64,000 bases of DNA, taken from the NCBI GenBank assembly GCA_037178975.1, contig JASJZH010000001.1, positions 5,688,501 to 5,752,500 on the forward strand. The letters run 5' to 3'. This DNA comes from Oscheius tipulae (taxonomy: Eukaryota; Nematoda; Chromadorea; Rhabditida; Rhabditidae). Each line of letters opens with the position of its first letter. Within the stretch, counting starts at the first letter, position 1. Positions 34,674 through 47,579 of the stretch are shown piece by piece. The notes beneath the pieces are model-generated. The model saw only the letters and a list, made by a program, of their open reading frames with translations, was not told the origin of the DNA and did no database searches. A program made the position numbers and the translations under genes.

Positions 34674-36757
34674 TTAGGCCTCTGGCTCATATTCGGCATG
34701 GGTCATCATAGCACTCAGAGTCTTGGCCAGCTCCTCGGTGCCAGCACACAGAATTTTCCGGCTCATGAGGCTGAATTCGGATCCTGAAGTGGCTTTTTAT
34801 ACAAAGTTCAGTCAGAAAATTGAACCAGTCGGATCGAATATGACACCACCAGCTTCGAGAAGGATGACGGCGGCTGCGGCCACGTCCCAGCAATGCAGAC
34901 CGTATTCGCAGTAGGCGTCGCAGCTTCCCTGGGCCACCATGATCATGTTAATTGCTGCCGAGCCGAAGCTGCGATGTCTGCAACACTTTGTTTGTTTCGT
35001 AGACCCACATCCTTGTGATTTTTCGTAGGAAAAACTTAGGCAAAGACACACAAAACGTTACCCATGAGCATTGTTCTCGATCATCAGGCTCTTGTAGGTC
35101 TCGAGGTAGGATCTCTCCATCTCACGATGGCGAATAGACCCGAGCTGTGTGATTACAACACTCTCGTTCACTGCTAAAATGGTACGCAATAGCTAGATGA
35201 GACAGTCATGCAAAGGACAAGGAGATTAGTGGCACAGTCTTAGCTTCGCGAGGTACATTTTAGTGGATCAAAGAGGCTCTGGTCGAAATGTATGATTTTT
35301 TGAGAACAGCCCGAAATTTTGCAGGCTTCGGATCCTTTACAGTACCTTACGAGCTTCCCTTTTTCGATACTTTTAATGCACCACAACTTCCGACCATAGG
35401 CCGGTATAAAACTGTTGCCTACCCGCGTATTCCAGCCTCAATATGTCGACGCTGGTTAGCCAGGCTCTTAAAAAGGTTATCATCATAAATGGATTAGAAT
35501 CGGGGCGAACCTTATCGAGCCAGGTCGGACCGAACTTGGTGTAATTGTGAATGCCATTAGAGTGGGCTAGCACAGCGCGAGATAAGACTGTACAACTAAT
35601 TTGCGTGACTCAGTATCGTGTTACTTACCCGTGTTCTTGGATACATGGATGCGGAAGCCGTTCTTGTAGGCTCCACGGCCGACCTGGGCGACAAAGAGCT
35701 CGTGTGTGATGGGATTGTAAACGATGCCAGCTCTCAGTTGCTTCTTAATCGAGAGACCGACACAGATTGCAATCATAGGAATACTGAATCAATATGAAAA
35801 TGGGCATGGTTTCGACATACCGATGAACGAAATTGGTCGTACCATCTATGGGATCGATAATCCAGGTAGGGGCATCAGTCCACTCAATCTTGGCTCCGCC
35901 TGCCACGGATTCCTCGCCGATGAATCTGGAAGAGGCTCGGTTAGCTTCCTTTCTTTGTATGTATGCCAATGGCTTGAAGACTCTAATCTTTCGCTGGAAA
36001 TCTAAGGTATTAAGTAGCTAACATTCTCATGGTTTTGGACGATATATATCTAAACTATGAAAGCGCTATGGTGTCTGTGGTTGACTCTGTGTGTTTGATT
36101 GTCTGTTTGTTTGTCCGAGGCCACGAAACAAAAGCAAAACAAAAAACTGTAAAAATTTTTGCTGTTGTTGCAACTAATTGTGTCACTCAGAAATGGGACG
36201 ACGAATTTTGCTACTACCAACGACAGACTGTAGAGAGAGGGAAGAAACAGAGGGACAAAAAGACGGATATAGGAAGACAAAGAGACAGTGAGGTAGTGAG
36301 AAACGGGGAGGCAGACAGATAGTTCTGAGCTCAAAACATGACAAATCCTTCAATTCCTGAGAGCCACATGTTTATCAACACCTCATCCCTTTGAAGACAG
36401 GTGCATTCTGGGCTGCTGTTTAAGTATTTCCAAAATTTTTGTCACAAGTTAGGCCGCAGCCCCTTCGGGGCGGTAGCCTAACTTGTATACTTAATGAAAG
36501 CCTTACTTGTGATCGGGAAAAGCCTCTGAAAGACTACTGATCAGCAACTTTTCGACAGCTTGATCAGTCTCCGTTACAAGATCCGTAGCTGAGGCTTTCG
36601 TCTGAATATTTGAAAACGGCTGTTCAAAAGCCGTGCGGACCAGCTGAAATGGTTAATTACAATTTCCAAATCGATTGAAACCTACAGTTCCGGCCTTCTT
36701 CACAATTTCGAGGGCAGTATCTACGAATTTTTGCTCGTCCGGATGCAGATACGCCAT
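34674..36757 (-). CDS. ttx-7: Inositol monophosphatase
   Basis: Eight exons: 36757-36686, 36643-36507, 35925-35821, 35783-35629, 35566-35511, 35192-35062, 34977-34826 and 34783-34674 (918 bases, 305 residues), all phases agree. Metal and substrate motifs in order: [18 protein letters not shown] (Glu ligands), [14 protein letters not shown] (the family signature with Asp ligands), GSAAINM and the second signature [17 protein letters not shown]. The enzyme hydrolyses inositol 1-phosphate to free inositol in the cytosol, needs Mg2+ and is lithium-sensitive; the C. elegans ortholog is TTX-7. About 15-20 residues longer than the human enzyme, mainly around exon 5 ([11 protein letters not shown]). 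The 581-bp second intron is largely filled by a Helitron-like repeat. Confidence 0.93.
36035..36487. repeat. Helitron-like non-autonomous repeat, copy B
   Basis: Begins with AAAGCGCTATGGTGTCTGTG, has TGTTTGTTTGTCCGAGGCCACGAA and ends in a perfect stem (CAAGTTAGGC...GCCTAACTTG, loop GCAGCCCCTTCGGGGC). Same 5' region as copy C and same overall plan as copy A. Located in intron 2 of the inositol monophosphatase gene. Confidence 0.55.
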
Positions 36758-37022
36758 TTTGAACTGGGTGGGGGTGAGTAATCTGGTAAGAAAAGTTGGA
36801 TTGAAAGAGAAGAATCTCCCGAGTAGACTGCCTAATTCCTAAAGAGGTGCACAAATTGAAAAATTGGGACGAAACGATGCGGAAAGATCGATAAGGCACA
36901 AATGGCAACATAATCAAAGCCAATATAAGGCAGTCTGCCCCCTTTTCTGCCAACAAGAATCGCGAAATTACGGGTGTAAAGACAGATTTCTTTCGACTGG
37001 AACTGATAAACAACGTGAGAGA

Positions 37023-38596
37023 TCAACTAAAAAGGACGTAATCGACGTCCTCCAGCCAGCCAGACGTGGCCAGCAACTCTTCTAAACAACCGTCTGACAT
37101 ATCGAGTTTCACACAGACTACCAGCGGAGGCGTGGCCTGTCTGGAAAGTATTATCTAATGATTTTCGTCAAAATAAGAATTTACCTGACATGCACGATGG
37201 GAATTTTACATAAAACACGTCGCTCCTTCTCGTCATAATGCTCATACGAGCCATGCTTGATTTTCTTCTCATCCACGTCGCAGAATGCCGTTATTTTGAG
37301 TCTTTCCTCGTCTCGTAAGCTCCTGAAACGGGCCATTTTTTTAAGGCAAAAAATTTTGGCGAACTTGACATGCTTGCCCCGTGGTTGAAGCGCTAACCGA
37401 CTGTGTTTTGTATAAAACCTTTTTTAGCAACGAGAATTCAGAGAGGAAAACTAACTTGAAGAAGAGTTTGCCTTGTTTGCCTGCATTCCAGATGGTAAAA
37501 GAACTCCATTTTGGCAGAATTAGTCGTCTAAATCTGTCGACTCGCATCTTCCAGATGATGTGTTCGGAAACACCGAAAGAAGCACATTGGGGGTGATATC
37601 GATACGTTACGAGAGGCTTGTCAACCTAAAAACAAACTGTCATGGAAATAGCAAAATGGGACCTTGAAGAGGACGCATCCGAAATCGATTGCTCTGTAGA
37701 AAAAGTCCAAGTCTTCCGGGTAGCCGCTCTGAACCTCGTTGAACTTTCCGACGAGATCGAAGAGTTCTTGGTTGAGGAACCACGTCGGAGCAATCACTGT
37801 CGGTCCGTGTGAGGTGTAAATCTGAAATATGAAGTGTGATTTGAGAGTGAACTTAGCAAAGACAAGGCTACCGCTTTCTTATGTTCAAGCTCACTATTTT
37901 TTCCTTGGACGTGTAACAAAATGTCAAAATAACATGCATATACCTGTGTCTTCAGTTGACATGCAGTCTGAGAATTTGCCCATTTAGTGTATCTCTCAGT
38001 CGAATTTGGCGGATCTCTGATAAAACATGACCCTAAAATCATTCCCTACGAAATTGGTAAATAAAAACCGACCGATGAACACGTTCTGGCTGCCTAGCTC
38101 CAAAGCAACGTCAAATTGATCCTGAAGACGGGTCTCGGCGTTGTAGTCATCGGCATCACAGAAGCATATGAATCTACCTGACGACATCTCGACAGCTCGA
38201 TTCTTCGCATAACCGACACCTAAATTAGATAGACAACAGAAGAAACAGCTAAAAGTACCTCTAGATTCTTGTCCCGACATAGAAGAAACTTTGACGTTTC
38301 TGTCAAGGAATAATAACACATATTCGGCTATAATGCTCGGAGTTTTGTCTGTACTACCGTCATCATATATGCAAATATGAAGAAGTTGAAATGGCAAAAA
38401 GTGTCTGCAAATATACCTCCCAGGAGCCTTGGAAAGTCTGAAGCAGTAGTGACTCGAGACATTCACGAAATAGATCTCCGCCGTTCTTCACGGGAATTAC
38501 GACGCTCTGAATTGAGAGAACAATACTAGGCACTACCAGTCAGTTTACAATATCTGTAGACGACGATGGCAGAATGTGAGAAACGTCATTTGTCAT
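37023..38596 (-). CDS. B3GNTL1: GT2-family glycosyltransferase, B3GNTL1-like (queuosine-tRNA galactosyltransferase family)
   Basis: Exons I can place: 38596-38549, 38506-38417, one ending at 38259, 38219-38069, 38016-37944, 37821-37663, 37625-37456, 37322-37185 and 37140-37023. The N-terminal GT2 fold shows [35 protein letters not shown] and the CDADD metal site. The C-terminal part has [25 protein letters not shown] and FCDVDEKKI, all recognisable from human B3GNTL1, which has been reported to galactosylate queuosine in tRNA. Length is close to the human protein. The join between exon 2 and exon 3 is unresolved: the expected residues continue in a shifted frame and no suitable AG lies between, only a 12-bp GT...AG. 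That may be an odd intron, a lesion or a sequence error. Confidence 0.82.
37368..37412 (-). other. tRNA-like fragment in an intron
   Basis: On the minus strand: ACAGTCGGTTAGCGCTTCAA, the same core as the module at 12675, then CAAGTTCGCC as a weak B box. Lies in an intron of the B3GNTL1-like gene. Confidence 0.35.
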
Positions 38597-39120
38597 ATCT
38601 CTAAAACTTAACATGTCTTTTTGGTTAGTAAATAGCCATTAAAAGGAAGTTTCAGTAATGCAGAGCAAGGAGTAGACGCCTAGAATGTTTTTAGAGCAAG
38701 AATAAATTATGCTTGACACACAAATTGGTGGAGGAAGCATATAAATCCATGCTTTAACACCATTTCAATTTAATAGCATTTGAACGCCCGCCGTTTTTTT
38801 CTTGGAATTTCCCCCGCGAAACTCAGACCTTTTAAAAGTTCTTTAATTTCTATCTTGTCATTTCTTTCCCCTTTTCAACTGTTATTCTCTGTATATTTCG
38901 TCAACACTCTGAAAAACAAAAACAATGCTACTACAAATAAACCTTATCAAATTAGTCTAAAATAGCAAGGAATTTCGTTCTTGAATCCATATTGCAATAT
39001 GCCCGCTCCATCTCTGCGGCCTTTAACAAGCAGGGCTTATTCACCACCATTATAATCCTTTGCTTTCTGCAAACAACCCACTTTTTAAGCTCACACATTG
39101 CACAAATTTCAGAGCCAAAG

Positions 39121-39741
39121 ATGGCAAAGAACATGCAGGATACCACCTTCAGAAAGCTGGATGTCGATGCCTACGATCCGGAAAAATACGACGAGAACGA
39201 AGAAGGTGAGCCCTTTTCCTGTTTTCATCTGTACAAAGTCTTCTTTAGGAACAGACACACCCGGTCTTGGCCCTGACGAGAAGACAATCTCGTCCATGCT
39301 GTCGACCAATCGCTTCGAGGATGCTCTACACGCTGCCCTCCAAAATGCACCTCTTAAAACAAAAAACCAGGTAAATTTTAGTTTTCCTTGCAAAACCAAC
39401 TTATTTTCAGGCAGTGAAGGACAAGGCCACACTGCTGGTGGCCAAAGTCCTGGGGTCCTTCAAGACGAACGAAATCGAGGCTGTTGTCAAGGTATTTTCC
39501 TTCAGTTAACTAGACAACCCGTCTTTTCAGAAACTTAGCGACGATGAAGGTGATTTATTGATGAAGTACGTCTACAAGGCCATGGATATTCAAGCGGAAA
39601 GTGCTCTCTGCCAGACACTCCTCTCCTGGCATGCTCAGGTTGGCATTTATACTATTTCTAATTTCAGTTTTATTACAGCTTGTGGCAAGATTCGGTCTCG
39701 GATCAATCATTCGTGTCTTTTCTCATCGCCAGCACCTATAA
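39121..39741 (+). CDS. ARPC5: Arp2/3 complex subunit 5 (p16-Arc)
   Basis: Five exons: 39121-39205, 39249-39370, 39411-39491, 39531-39638 and 39679-39741 (459 bases, 152 residues), all in phase. Matches the p16-Arc family end to end: TTFRKLDVDAYDPEKYDE at the start, NAPLKTKNQAVKDKA, a central helix with VLGSFKTNEIEAVV, LLMKYVYKAMD and the C-terminal GLGSIIRVFSHRQHL. The subunit helps hold the Arp2/3 complex that nucleates branched actin. The usual length is 151 residues. AAATTTCAG lies 8 bases upstream of the ATG, compatible with trans-splicing. It is convergent with PIG-N; the two stop codons are about 130 bases apart. Confidence 0.95.
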
Positions 39742-39872
39742 TTGGGAAGACAGGCTTTACCATTCAATCTCAATCTTGTCAATTTATGCACGTCACTTAA
39801 TATAAACACATGCATTTTAATATACACAAATTTATTAGATGAGAGGGGGCAGGCTTAAAGCTAAAATAGAAA

Positions 39873-42800
39873 TCATAATGAGCATTTCTGATATGGTTTT
39901 GGCGGGGAAGAGGCACATGGGGAGCAGGTCATGAGGCGACTGGATATCACAAGAAGAAAGAGCAGAGCCACAGAGAGGCACATCGAGACGATGTATTTGG
40001 AGATGGACAGACCGATTTCGAGCCAGCTGCCCTCGTCTTTCAGCTGGTAGAAGAAGCACTGAATTCGAGTTTTGTTGCTTTTTGAGCAAACAAACTATGG
40101 CCATCAGATCCGTCAGAATAAGGACGAGATACGTGAGTTTCTTCATCGAGACGGCTTCGAACCTGAGTACTGACGAGACTACGAGTGTGACCATTAGCAG
40201 AGGAATCAGCAGCTTGGAAATAATGAGAGCTGCCATCGTGAATGGGCTGAAAAATTGTCTGCTTCGAACCATTAAAAGAGTTACCTGAAAACGGAGATAA
40301 ATCGTGATAGGGTGGACGGATTGAAAGAGTTCATGGAAGCGAAATTGCCTGTGCCGAAGAGAGCTAGTAGCACGAAGGCTACGCACATGGTGGCCCGTCT
40401 ATAGTCATTCCAATTCAGTTTTCCTGAACGTTTGTTTTAGGCTCGAAAACGCCGAGAAAGTAGCTATCCTAGAATGTGGAGAAAGTAAAACCTACCGCTC
40501 GAAGGCGTGTTGACGGCCTCGCTGCTGAGGCCTTTGAGCTCCTCCTCGGAAAGATGCGCAAACTCGAAGCGGAAGAACAGAAGCAGCAGAGGGATGAAGA
40601 GCAGCAGAAATAATGATTCGTAGGCGATTGACAGTAGCGCGTAGGGGATAAACAAGGCTCCTGAAACAGCTTCAATTGTTATTTAGAGGATATTCAACAT
40701 ACCGATAAAGGTAAAAAGACGTTCGGAGATGTTCGTCGACGTGAGAAGTGGAAGAATTATAGAGATTGGCAGAGACAGCCAGCAGCTGACTCGTATAAAG
40801 GTAGGTGGCTACAAATTTTGAGATCAGCTTATCTTTTATTTTGCCAACCTTTTCGAAGACGTAGGTGGACAGGAAGATGAGGAACGCTGCCAGAAAACAG
40901 GCCACGGCTATACGATTAGACTGTCCGTAATGTAGTTTCTATAAAAGACAATTTTGACTGTAACTCTAAGCAAAACCTTGCAATACTTGAACCAAAGAGC
41001 AGCTAGGAGTGGAGAGAGGACACAAAGTGACGGAATCTCATAGCGTCCGACATTAGGAAAAAAGGGGAACGGTAGCAGTAGACAGCACAGAATTCTCCAG
41101 GTTGACAGCCTGTAAACATTTCCTAAATTGAGCGAGAGAAAACGCCAAGTACCATGCATCAATCGGGACGGATTTCTTGTAAAGATGGGGCACGAGAAGG
41201 AGCAGGAGACTGATAGCTGCCAAGAACTTGCGGTCAATGAAGACGATGACGCAGAAGAAGAGAAAAATGCCTGTATTAAACAAATTGTTGCAGCGCTAAG
41301 GAGAAGATTGACGCAGTGGTAGGAAATGCTACCGTTACCCTTAGAGTCCCCATCGAAGGCTCCCATTCTCTGTTCTATCCAAGTAGGTAGACTTTTAAAA
41401 ACTAAATTTAAACTCACTTGTCCCAACGAATGCGACGAAAGGAAAGACGAGGAATGAGAAGGAGGTAGTTTTGTAGTTGTTCATCAAATATTGCCCCTGC
41501 TTCTTAACCTCGCCCGAAAAGTCAGACAGATTCTCGACGATTGAGAGCAGAAGAATAGGGGTGAGGATGTAGAAGTAGTTCGTCCAGGGCAGACTACAAT
41601 ACCAGCAGAAGAGAACAAGAAGGAGTAAGATCATCTTGAAACAGTTGCTAGGCAAGAGAACTGCCTCGTCGAAGATTGTCTTCGATTCACTAGAAGGGGC
41701 AAAGTATACAAGAAAACATAAAAGAGCCTACAATTTCATCGTGGTCCATACCAGCAAAATCCAACTGCAGAATGTGGCACTGACTCCGAGTCCAAGAAAC
41801 GTCCGATCGTAGCGATGGTAGTAGAAAATAGCTCTTCTCATCGATTCGGCATTTTCCAGGAACAGACTGGCCGCCGGGGAATAGCGTCTGAAAAGATGCG
41901 CAATGAATAAAAGTTTTTAAAAGTGCTACAAAAAGAAAACTTGAACGTACCCGAGTTTTGCCAGCTGCTGAAGTTGTCCCTCTAGGGCCTTGACGGAAGT
42001 CTCTCCAAACTGCTCGTATTCTTGAAACCATAGTCTCCTCGCCTTCTCTGCTCTCAATGCATTTATCTGCTCTTTTAGCTGAAAGCTCATCTCCAAAGGT
42101 CTTAGAATCAAGGAAACCTGGAGAAAGTTGCAAAAAGCCGCCTTGAAAGTGTATATTGGTGAGGTGTCCAGCAGAGAAATTGGCAAAATACCCATCGAGT
42201 TGACGGGAATTTCTGTACCTATTAGAGCAGACATCAGCGGAGGAAGATCTACCTGGAATGTTGGTATAATTTTACTTATATTCGGCGAAAATTTTCTTTA
42301 TTTTCACAAACTGTGCGCTCGCTTCTTCAAGCACTCTCTAGTGGCCTACCATCGCCGTCGCCGTTTGTGGAAAAAAGAAATTCCGGTCCCAGCACTGCGA
42401 CACAGAGGGATCGTCACGTCAACACCCATGGCGCGAAGCCAACTCAACGTTTGGCGGGATCGTGCGAGGAATGAGGAGGCATGGACGAGGAAAAATGGCC
42501 GAGATGAAAGGAGATCAGCGACGAGCTCTAGGGAGACCGTGCATGAGATGGGAAGATGAGCTGAAGAAAGCCTGTGGTCGCCTCGGACGAACTTCAATCA
42601 CGTGGATGCGATAGACAATAGAGGGAGGCGAAGAGCGAGTTCGCGCTATGGGAGCGGCAAGGGAGCTCTGACATGATAGCAACCCCTTGATTCCGACAAT
42701 AAATTGTAATTCGGCGAAAATACCTGCGATATAACTTTCATAGCTCCGCCTTTAGAAGCTCCGGCACCCCAGACGACGAATGGCGTCAAAATCTGAAGTT

Positions 42801-43947
42801 TCGACAGTTTCAGAGTGGCGGGAGAGCTACCTCATGATCGGACCCTCCTCCATGGGAGCCCCAATCAGTCATTCCATGGTCGGCGGTGAAAAGAAAAGCA
42901 GTCCGGCCATCTGGAAACAGCTCGTCGAAGAGCTTAACTGTCCGCTCTATTCCCGCGTCGACCGCTAAACTTTGGTTTTAGTGATAAAAAATATATAAGA
43001 AAATCATTGTACTGAACATGCAGACTTATCAAGAACCCTGATTTCAGTGGGTTGTGATCAGTACTACTAACAAAAGGGAACTTACTTTGGAGATTGGCTT
43101 TATACTCTTTCGAATACGGCTTATTTCCGTGACCGTTGGTGTCTAGACCGAGAAGATGGAGAAAGAAGACTTTACGTGGAGCTTTCACATCGTCTGTGGC
43201 GTTGTGGAGGTATTCCTAGACGAACTTTTTGCTTTGTAAAGTACAAAAATACCTTGGCCTTATTGAAGACCCACTCGTCCAGCTTGTAGGCATCCTTCGA
43301 ATTGAAATCCTCTTCTTCGTGGCTATAGGAAAAGGTATGGACGTGCGGATGGTCGTCAAAGAGCATCGTGATGTCAGGACTGCCCCAGATAAAGGCTTCG
43401 TCGGATCTTAAACTAATTTTTTTAAGCTAGTTTTGGACAAGAAAAACCGGTTGAAAACGCTGTCGAAGGGCACGGGATTCTTCTTCCAGCCTCTGGCTAC
43501 AGCACTGACGTCTTCTGAAAAGGTTTGTAGAGAAAAACTTGATATGACATACCGGTAAATCCAGCAAAGATGGCGATGTGACCGGGACGAGATTCCGTGG
43601 GAACATGGGCCTGTGAAATTCCGAAAACTCCCTAAAACACTTCAGGCTAAACAGAGTAGAAATTGCTTACTTTTCTCTCATTAATAAGGCGATGTAAATA
43701 AGGAGAGAGTTCGGGATTATCGTGGAATGTGTCCCATCGAAGTCCATCTAGAAACTGCTCAAAGAATTGTCATTAAAGTGAACGAACCTGCACTAAAAAC
43801 GACCAGTCGATCTGCTGGAGCTCCCACAGCCGAAATCTTGTGTCCGAGAACGTTTTTCACAATTGGAGAGATGTAGTAGATATCGAAGATGGAGTAGAGG
43901 AGCAACAGATGTATTGCAACACCCGTTATAACGATTGAATAGGTCAT
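39873..43947 (-). CDS. PIGN: GPI ethanolamine phosphate transferase 1 (PIG-N)
   Basis: Many short exons; the first are 43947-43788, 43747-43671 and about 43633-43555, the last is 40058-39873. The N-terminus has one membrane helix (VAIHLLLLYSIFDIYY), then the alkaline-phosphatase-like luminal domain: FSADGLRWDTF, HVPTESRPGHIAIFAG, GLDTNGHGNKPYS, TADHGMTDWGSHGGG and TPFVVWGAG. A cytosolic loop (LPPLMSALIG, IPVNSMGILP) and a series of about a dozen hydrophobic helices follow, ending in KDEGSWLEIGLSISKYIV. The enzyme adds ethanolamine phosphate to the first mannose of the GPI precursor in the ER. The catalytic Thr region and His/Asp metal ligands are visible. Some middle exon borders were not worked out. 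One intron (about 42270-42720) contains the end of a retrotransposon. Confidence 0.9.
42300..42715 (+). mobile_element. 3' end of a non-LTR (RTE-like) retrotransposon, degraded
   Basis: Plus-strand translation of 42515-42590 gives GRPCMRWEDELKKACGR followed by SITWMR and a stop. This is the C-terminal tail typical of RTE/Jockey-type reverse transcriptases (GRPxxRWxDDL...). The upstream part is shifted between frames (WTRKNGRDERRS in one), so it is non-functional. It lies antisense inside a PIG-N intron. No poly-A or target duplication was identified. Confidence 0.55.
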
Positions 43948-43967
43948 TGGCAGATGTTATCCTCCTA

Positions 43968-44240
43968 TCTAAAGTACGATGGTTTCTATGGTGTTCTGCG
44001 TTTATTTGTTCGTTTGTTTGTTTGTCCGAGACCACGAACTAGAAGCGAGCCAATTATGCTGTTCAGAAGTTTTGTTGTTCAGAAATAGTTCTTGCCTAAA
44101 TTGGGTGGCAAGTCAACTTTGGGTGTGCTCTAGAACTTGGTTTTGTCCCAATGAAGCCACTGGAAGCTTTTAGTTACTAGGCGCAGCCGCCAATGCAACC
44201 TGAAGGCAAAAGAACGACGAAGCCGTCGGAGACGGTAGGT
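43968..44240. repeat. Helitron-like non-autonomous repeat, copy C
   Basis: Starts with ATCTAAAGTACGATGGTTTC, contains GTTTGTTTGTTTGTCCGAG followed by ACCACGAA, and ends with the hairpin GCCGTCGGAGACGGTAGG. Lies just upstream of the PIG-N start. A related hairpin (GCCGTCAGCAGACGGC) stands alone at 44697-44712. Confidence 0.55.
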
Positions 44241-45041
44241 CTTGTCTTAAAAACCAATAAAACAGATTAGCATTGTTATTTATATTTACCGGGTTTTCTT
44301 AGGGGAAATGCAGCGTTTTATTTACCAACTATGATTGTCTTCTAGCTCCTGTTTGCGACGATCTTCATCATCTTTCTGCAATAAAATTGCTGAGAAACGG
44401 CCATATACCGAATAAAAACATGTTGAGAAAGCGGTAAAAACGAGTTTTACGTGACTGCGTACAAATTTGGTCGAAATCGAACATTTCGAAATCGATTTGA
44501 TCAAAATCGACTTGCCGCGAAACCGATTACGGGGTAAATCGATTTGTTCAGAACCGTCGCAGATCCGGTAATTCAAAAATCCTCTTATCAATACTTCTTT
44601 TTCCTAACCTTGAAAATCTTTCGTACTTTCAACCACCGCTCATTCCCAAACGGAAAAAAAACATAAAAAGTAGAGAAAAATAGATGGCCAGTAAAGCCGT
44701 CAGCAGACGGCGAAGCCGGCTATTCTCATCTGTAGAAGGAATTTATCGAAAAAGGCGAGAAAGGTCAGAACGAATCGGCACAGCTGTCGCTGTGCCCTCG
44801 GCCGTTTACATTGGGCTCAACGCCAAACTGCAACATCCTTTACCATCAGCGACTGCATCACCAGAAACAGAAAAGACTGAATCATTCAGAGAATTTGAGA
44901 ATCTCTGAATTGAAGTCAGCTCAAATTTTCCTTCGCAATTGTTTATATTTTGCTTTTCTCCTCCAGCTCAGTTTCACCCTTTCCTTCTTCTTTCAAAAAT
45001 GAAACTCAAATATTTTCAGTGAAACGGAGCGCATCGACGGC
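44241..45041. other. Intergenic between PIG-N and the SBP2-like gene
   Basis: Contains a 75-codon frame at 44684-44908 with a very basic start (RRRSRLF). It could be an upstream exon, but I could not join it in phase to the downstream gene with confidence. Otherwise nothing recognised. Confidence 0.4.
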
Positions 45042-46212
45042 ATGTCTGCCACCGAGAGCCAGCATCAATGGAGCCATCTATCGATCCAGTTTCCCTTTCA
45101 AGTTGGTTTTATTAATTTCATCAAATATATATTGTTAGCTGCTAAGGGCGACGATATATCTGCAGATGACAAAGAACAGGCAGCACCAATGTTGGAGAGT
45201 AAGTTTTCTCCCTTCGGAATCATGATTTCACCCATTTTAGACCAAGTTCCCAGCAGAAAGTATAAAAACAAGAAAATCCCGGACTCTAAGATATCAGACT
45301 ACATCAAGTTGACAAAAGTAAAAGAGCCGAGAAAACAAATCGAGAAAAAATTAACTGTAAGATACCATTTGTCTTCATTACCCGTGTCCTTTTGGTCGTC
45401 AGAGGTTCCGTTGAGCTCAGCCGTCGAGGATCTATTAAAACGAACCAAGTGCAAACAGGACCAAGTCTGGAAAAACAATCCAAACAAGGTGGGGCTTCTA
45501 TTGATTCATCTAAATTAGTTCAGGCACGAGCACATCGACACATTGTATGCGGTTTTCATGAGACCTTGAAGCATCTACTTGCCGACAATCTGAAATCCGT
45601 CTTTGTCGCTCAGAACATCGATGCAGAAATGATTGAAGGTGAGCATTTTCCAGTTTGAACCCATTGCACAAGTTTCAGGTCCCTCATCGCTTCATTTCCA
45701 TAAATTACTAGCGGCCTGTATTACCAAACACATTCCATTTATCCTCGCCTCTACCAAGAAGAATATCAGCAAGGCTGTCAATAAATTTCCCTATATTTCA
45801 TGTGTGGGTCTGCTACGGAATGAGGGCTACGAGGTAAGTCTGGGTTTTACGGTTTGGAGCTTTTGGTTGAATAGCCATGTTGTTTCCAAACCATCGCGTG
45901 TTAGCCATTCCCATCAATTTCAACAAGTAAGAGCTCTCATTAGATTGTAAGGAGGACCAGAAGTTCGCCAAAATACGCCGAATTAAGACAGGTTCCTGTC
46001 GATTGGATCATGTTACATAAAAGAGACTAAAAAATGCGAACATCTTAGCAAATACCGCGATGTGCAAAAAAAAGTAGAATTTCCTACCTAAATACTGCTG
46101 CTTCTGCTCTCTAAACTGTTTTCAGACCCTCTTCACCTCGATTCTGGAGTTATGGAAGAATAATGACCAGTTTAAAATGTTCCATTTAGATCAATCTTCG
46201 TTTTTTGCATAA
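45042..46212 (+). CDS. L7Ae-domain RNA-binding protein, SECIS-binding protein 2-like (short)
   Basis: Exons 45042-45105, 45139-45198, 45241-45488, 45524-45638, 45679-45833 and 46126-46212 (729 bases, 242 residues), in phase. After an acidic start comes a Lys-rich segment (KYKNKKIPDSKISDYIKL), then the region preceding the L7Ae fold (AVEDLLKRTKCKQDQVWKNN), which resembles the SBP2 pattern of a short Gln-Asp helix. The L7Ae domain follows: HRHIVCGFHETLKHL, LKSVFVAQNIDAE, CITKHIPFILASTKKN and CVGLLRNEGYE. SBP2 binds SECIS elements to let TGA be read as selenocysteine; nematode homologues are reported to be truncated. Alternatives are other L7Ae proteins such as RPP38. TTTTCAG ends 21 bases before the ATG; an upstream extension is possible since the frame is open. 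Confidence 0.7.
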
Positions 46213-46432
46213 AATTTTAACATCGTTGTGGTGCTTTTTAATCCCAAAGTAGTCCTTGGCTGCTCAATACCTGTCCTACATTTTGGCATGCTTATTATAC
46301 CCGTTGTATCGTGAAAAATTCGTCGCATGTAGTATAGTTTTGCTGATGCAGAGAGCTTTTTCTTCGCTCTTGCTCACAGCCGTTTCTCTCAGGGCTTCGC
46401 AGTCGAATCTCTTGCATACTTCCTGTTCAGTC

Positions 46433-47424
<992 letters not shown>

Positions 47425-47489
47425 GAGGTAATTGATCCTTGTGACTGTGAACCATTCCAATAGAATTCCTATTACTCTCCAGCTTTGCG

Positions 47490-47495
47490 AATAAA
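47490..47495 (+). terminator. Polyadenylation signal of the thioesterase gene
   Basis: AATAAA about 65 bases after the stop at 47424 and about 85 bases before the convergent septin stop. Confidence 0.55.
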
Positions 47496-47579
47496 ATAGA
47501 CGAAATTTAATGGATGAACCGTCGTCTACAGGTCACAAGACGGGATAATATATGTGTACAAAATAACAAATTAGTCGAA

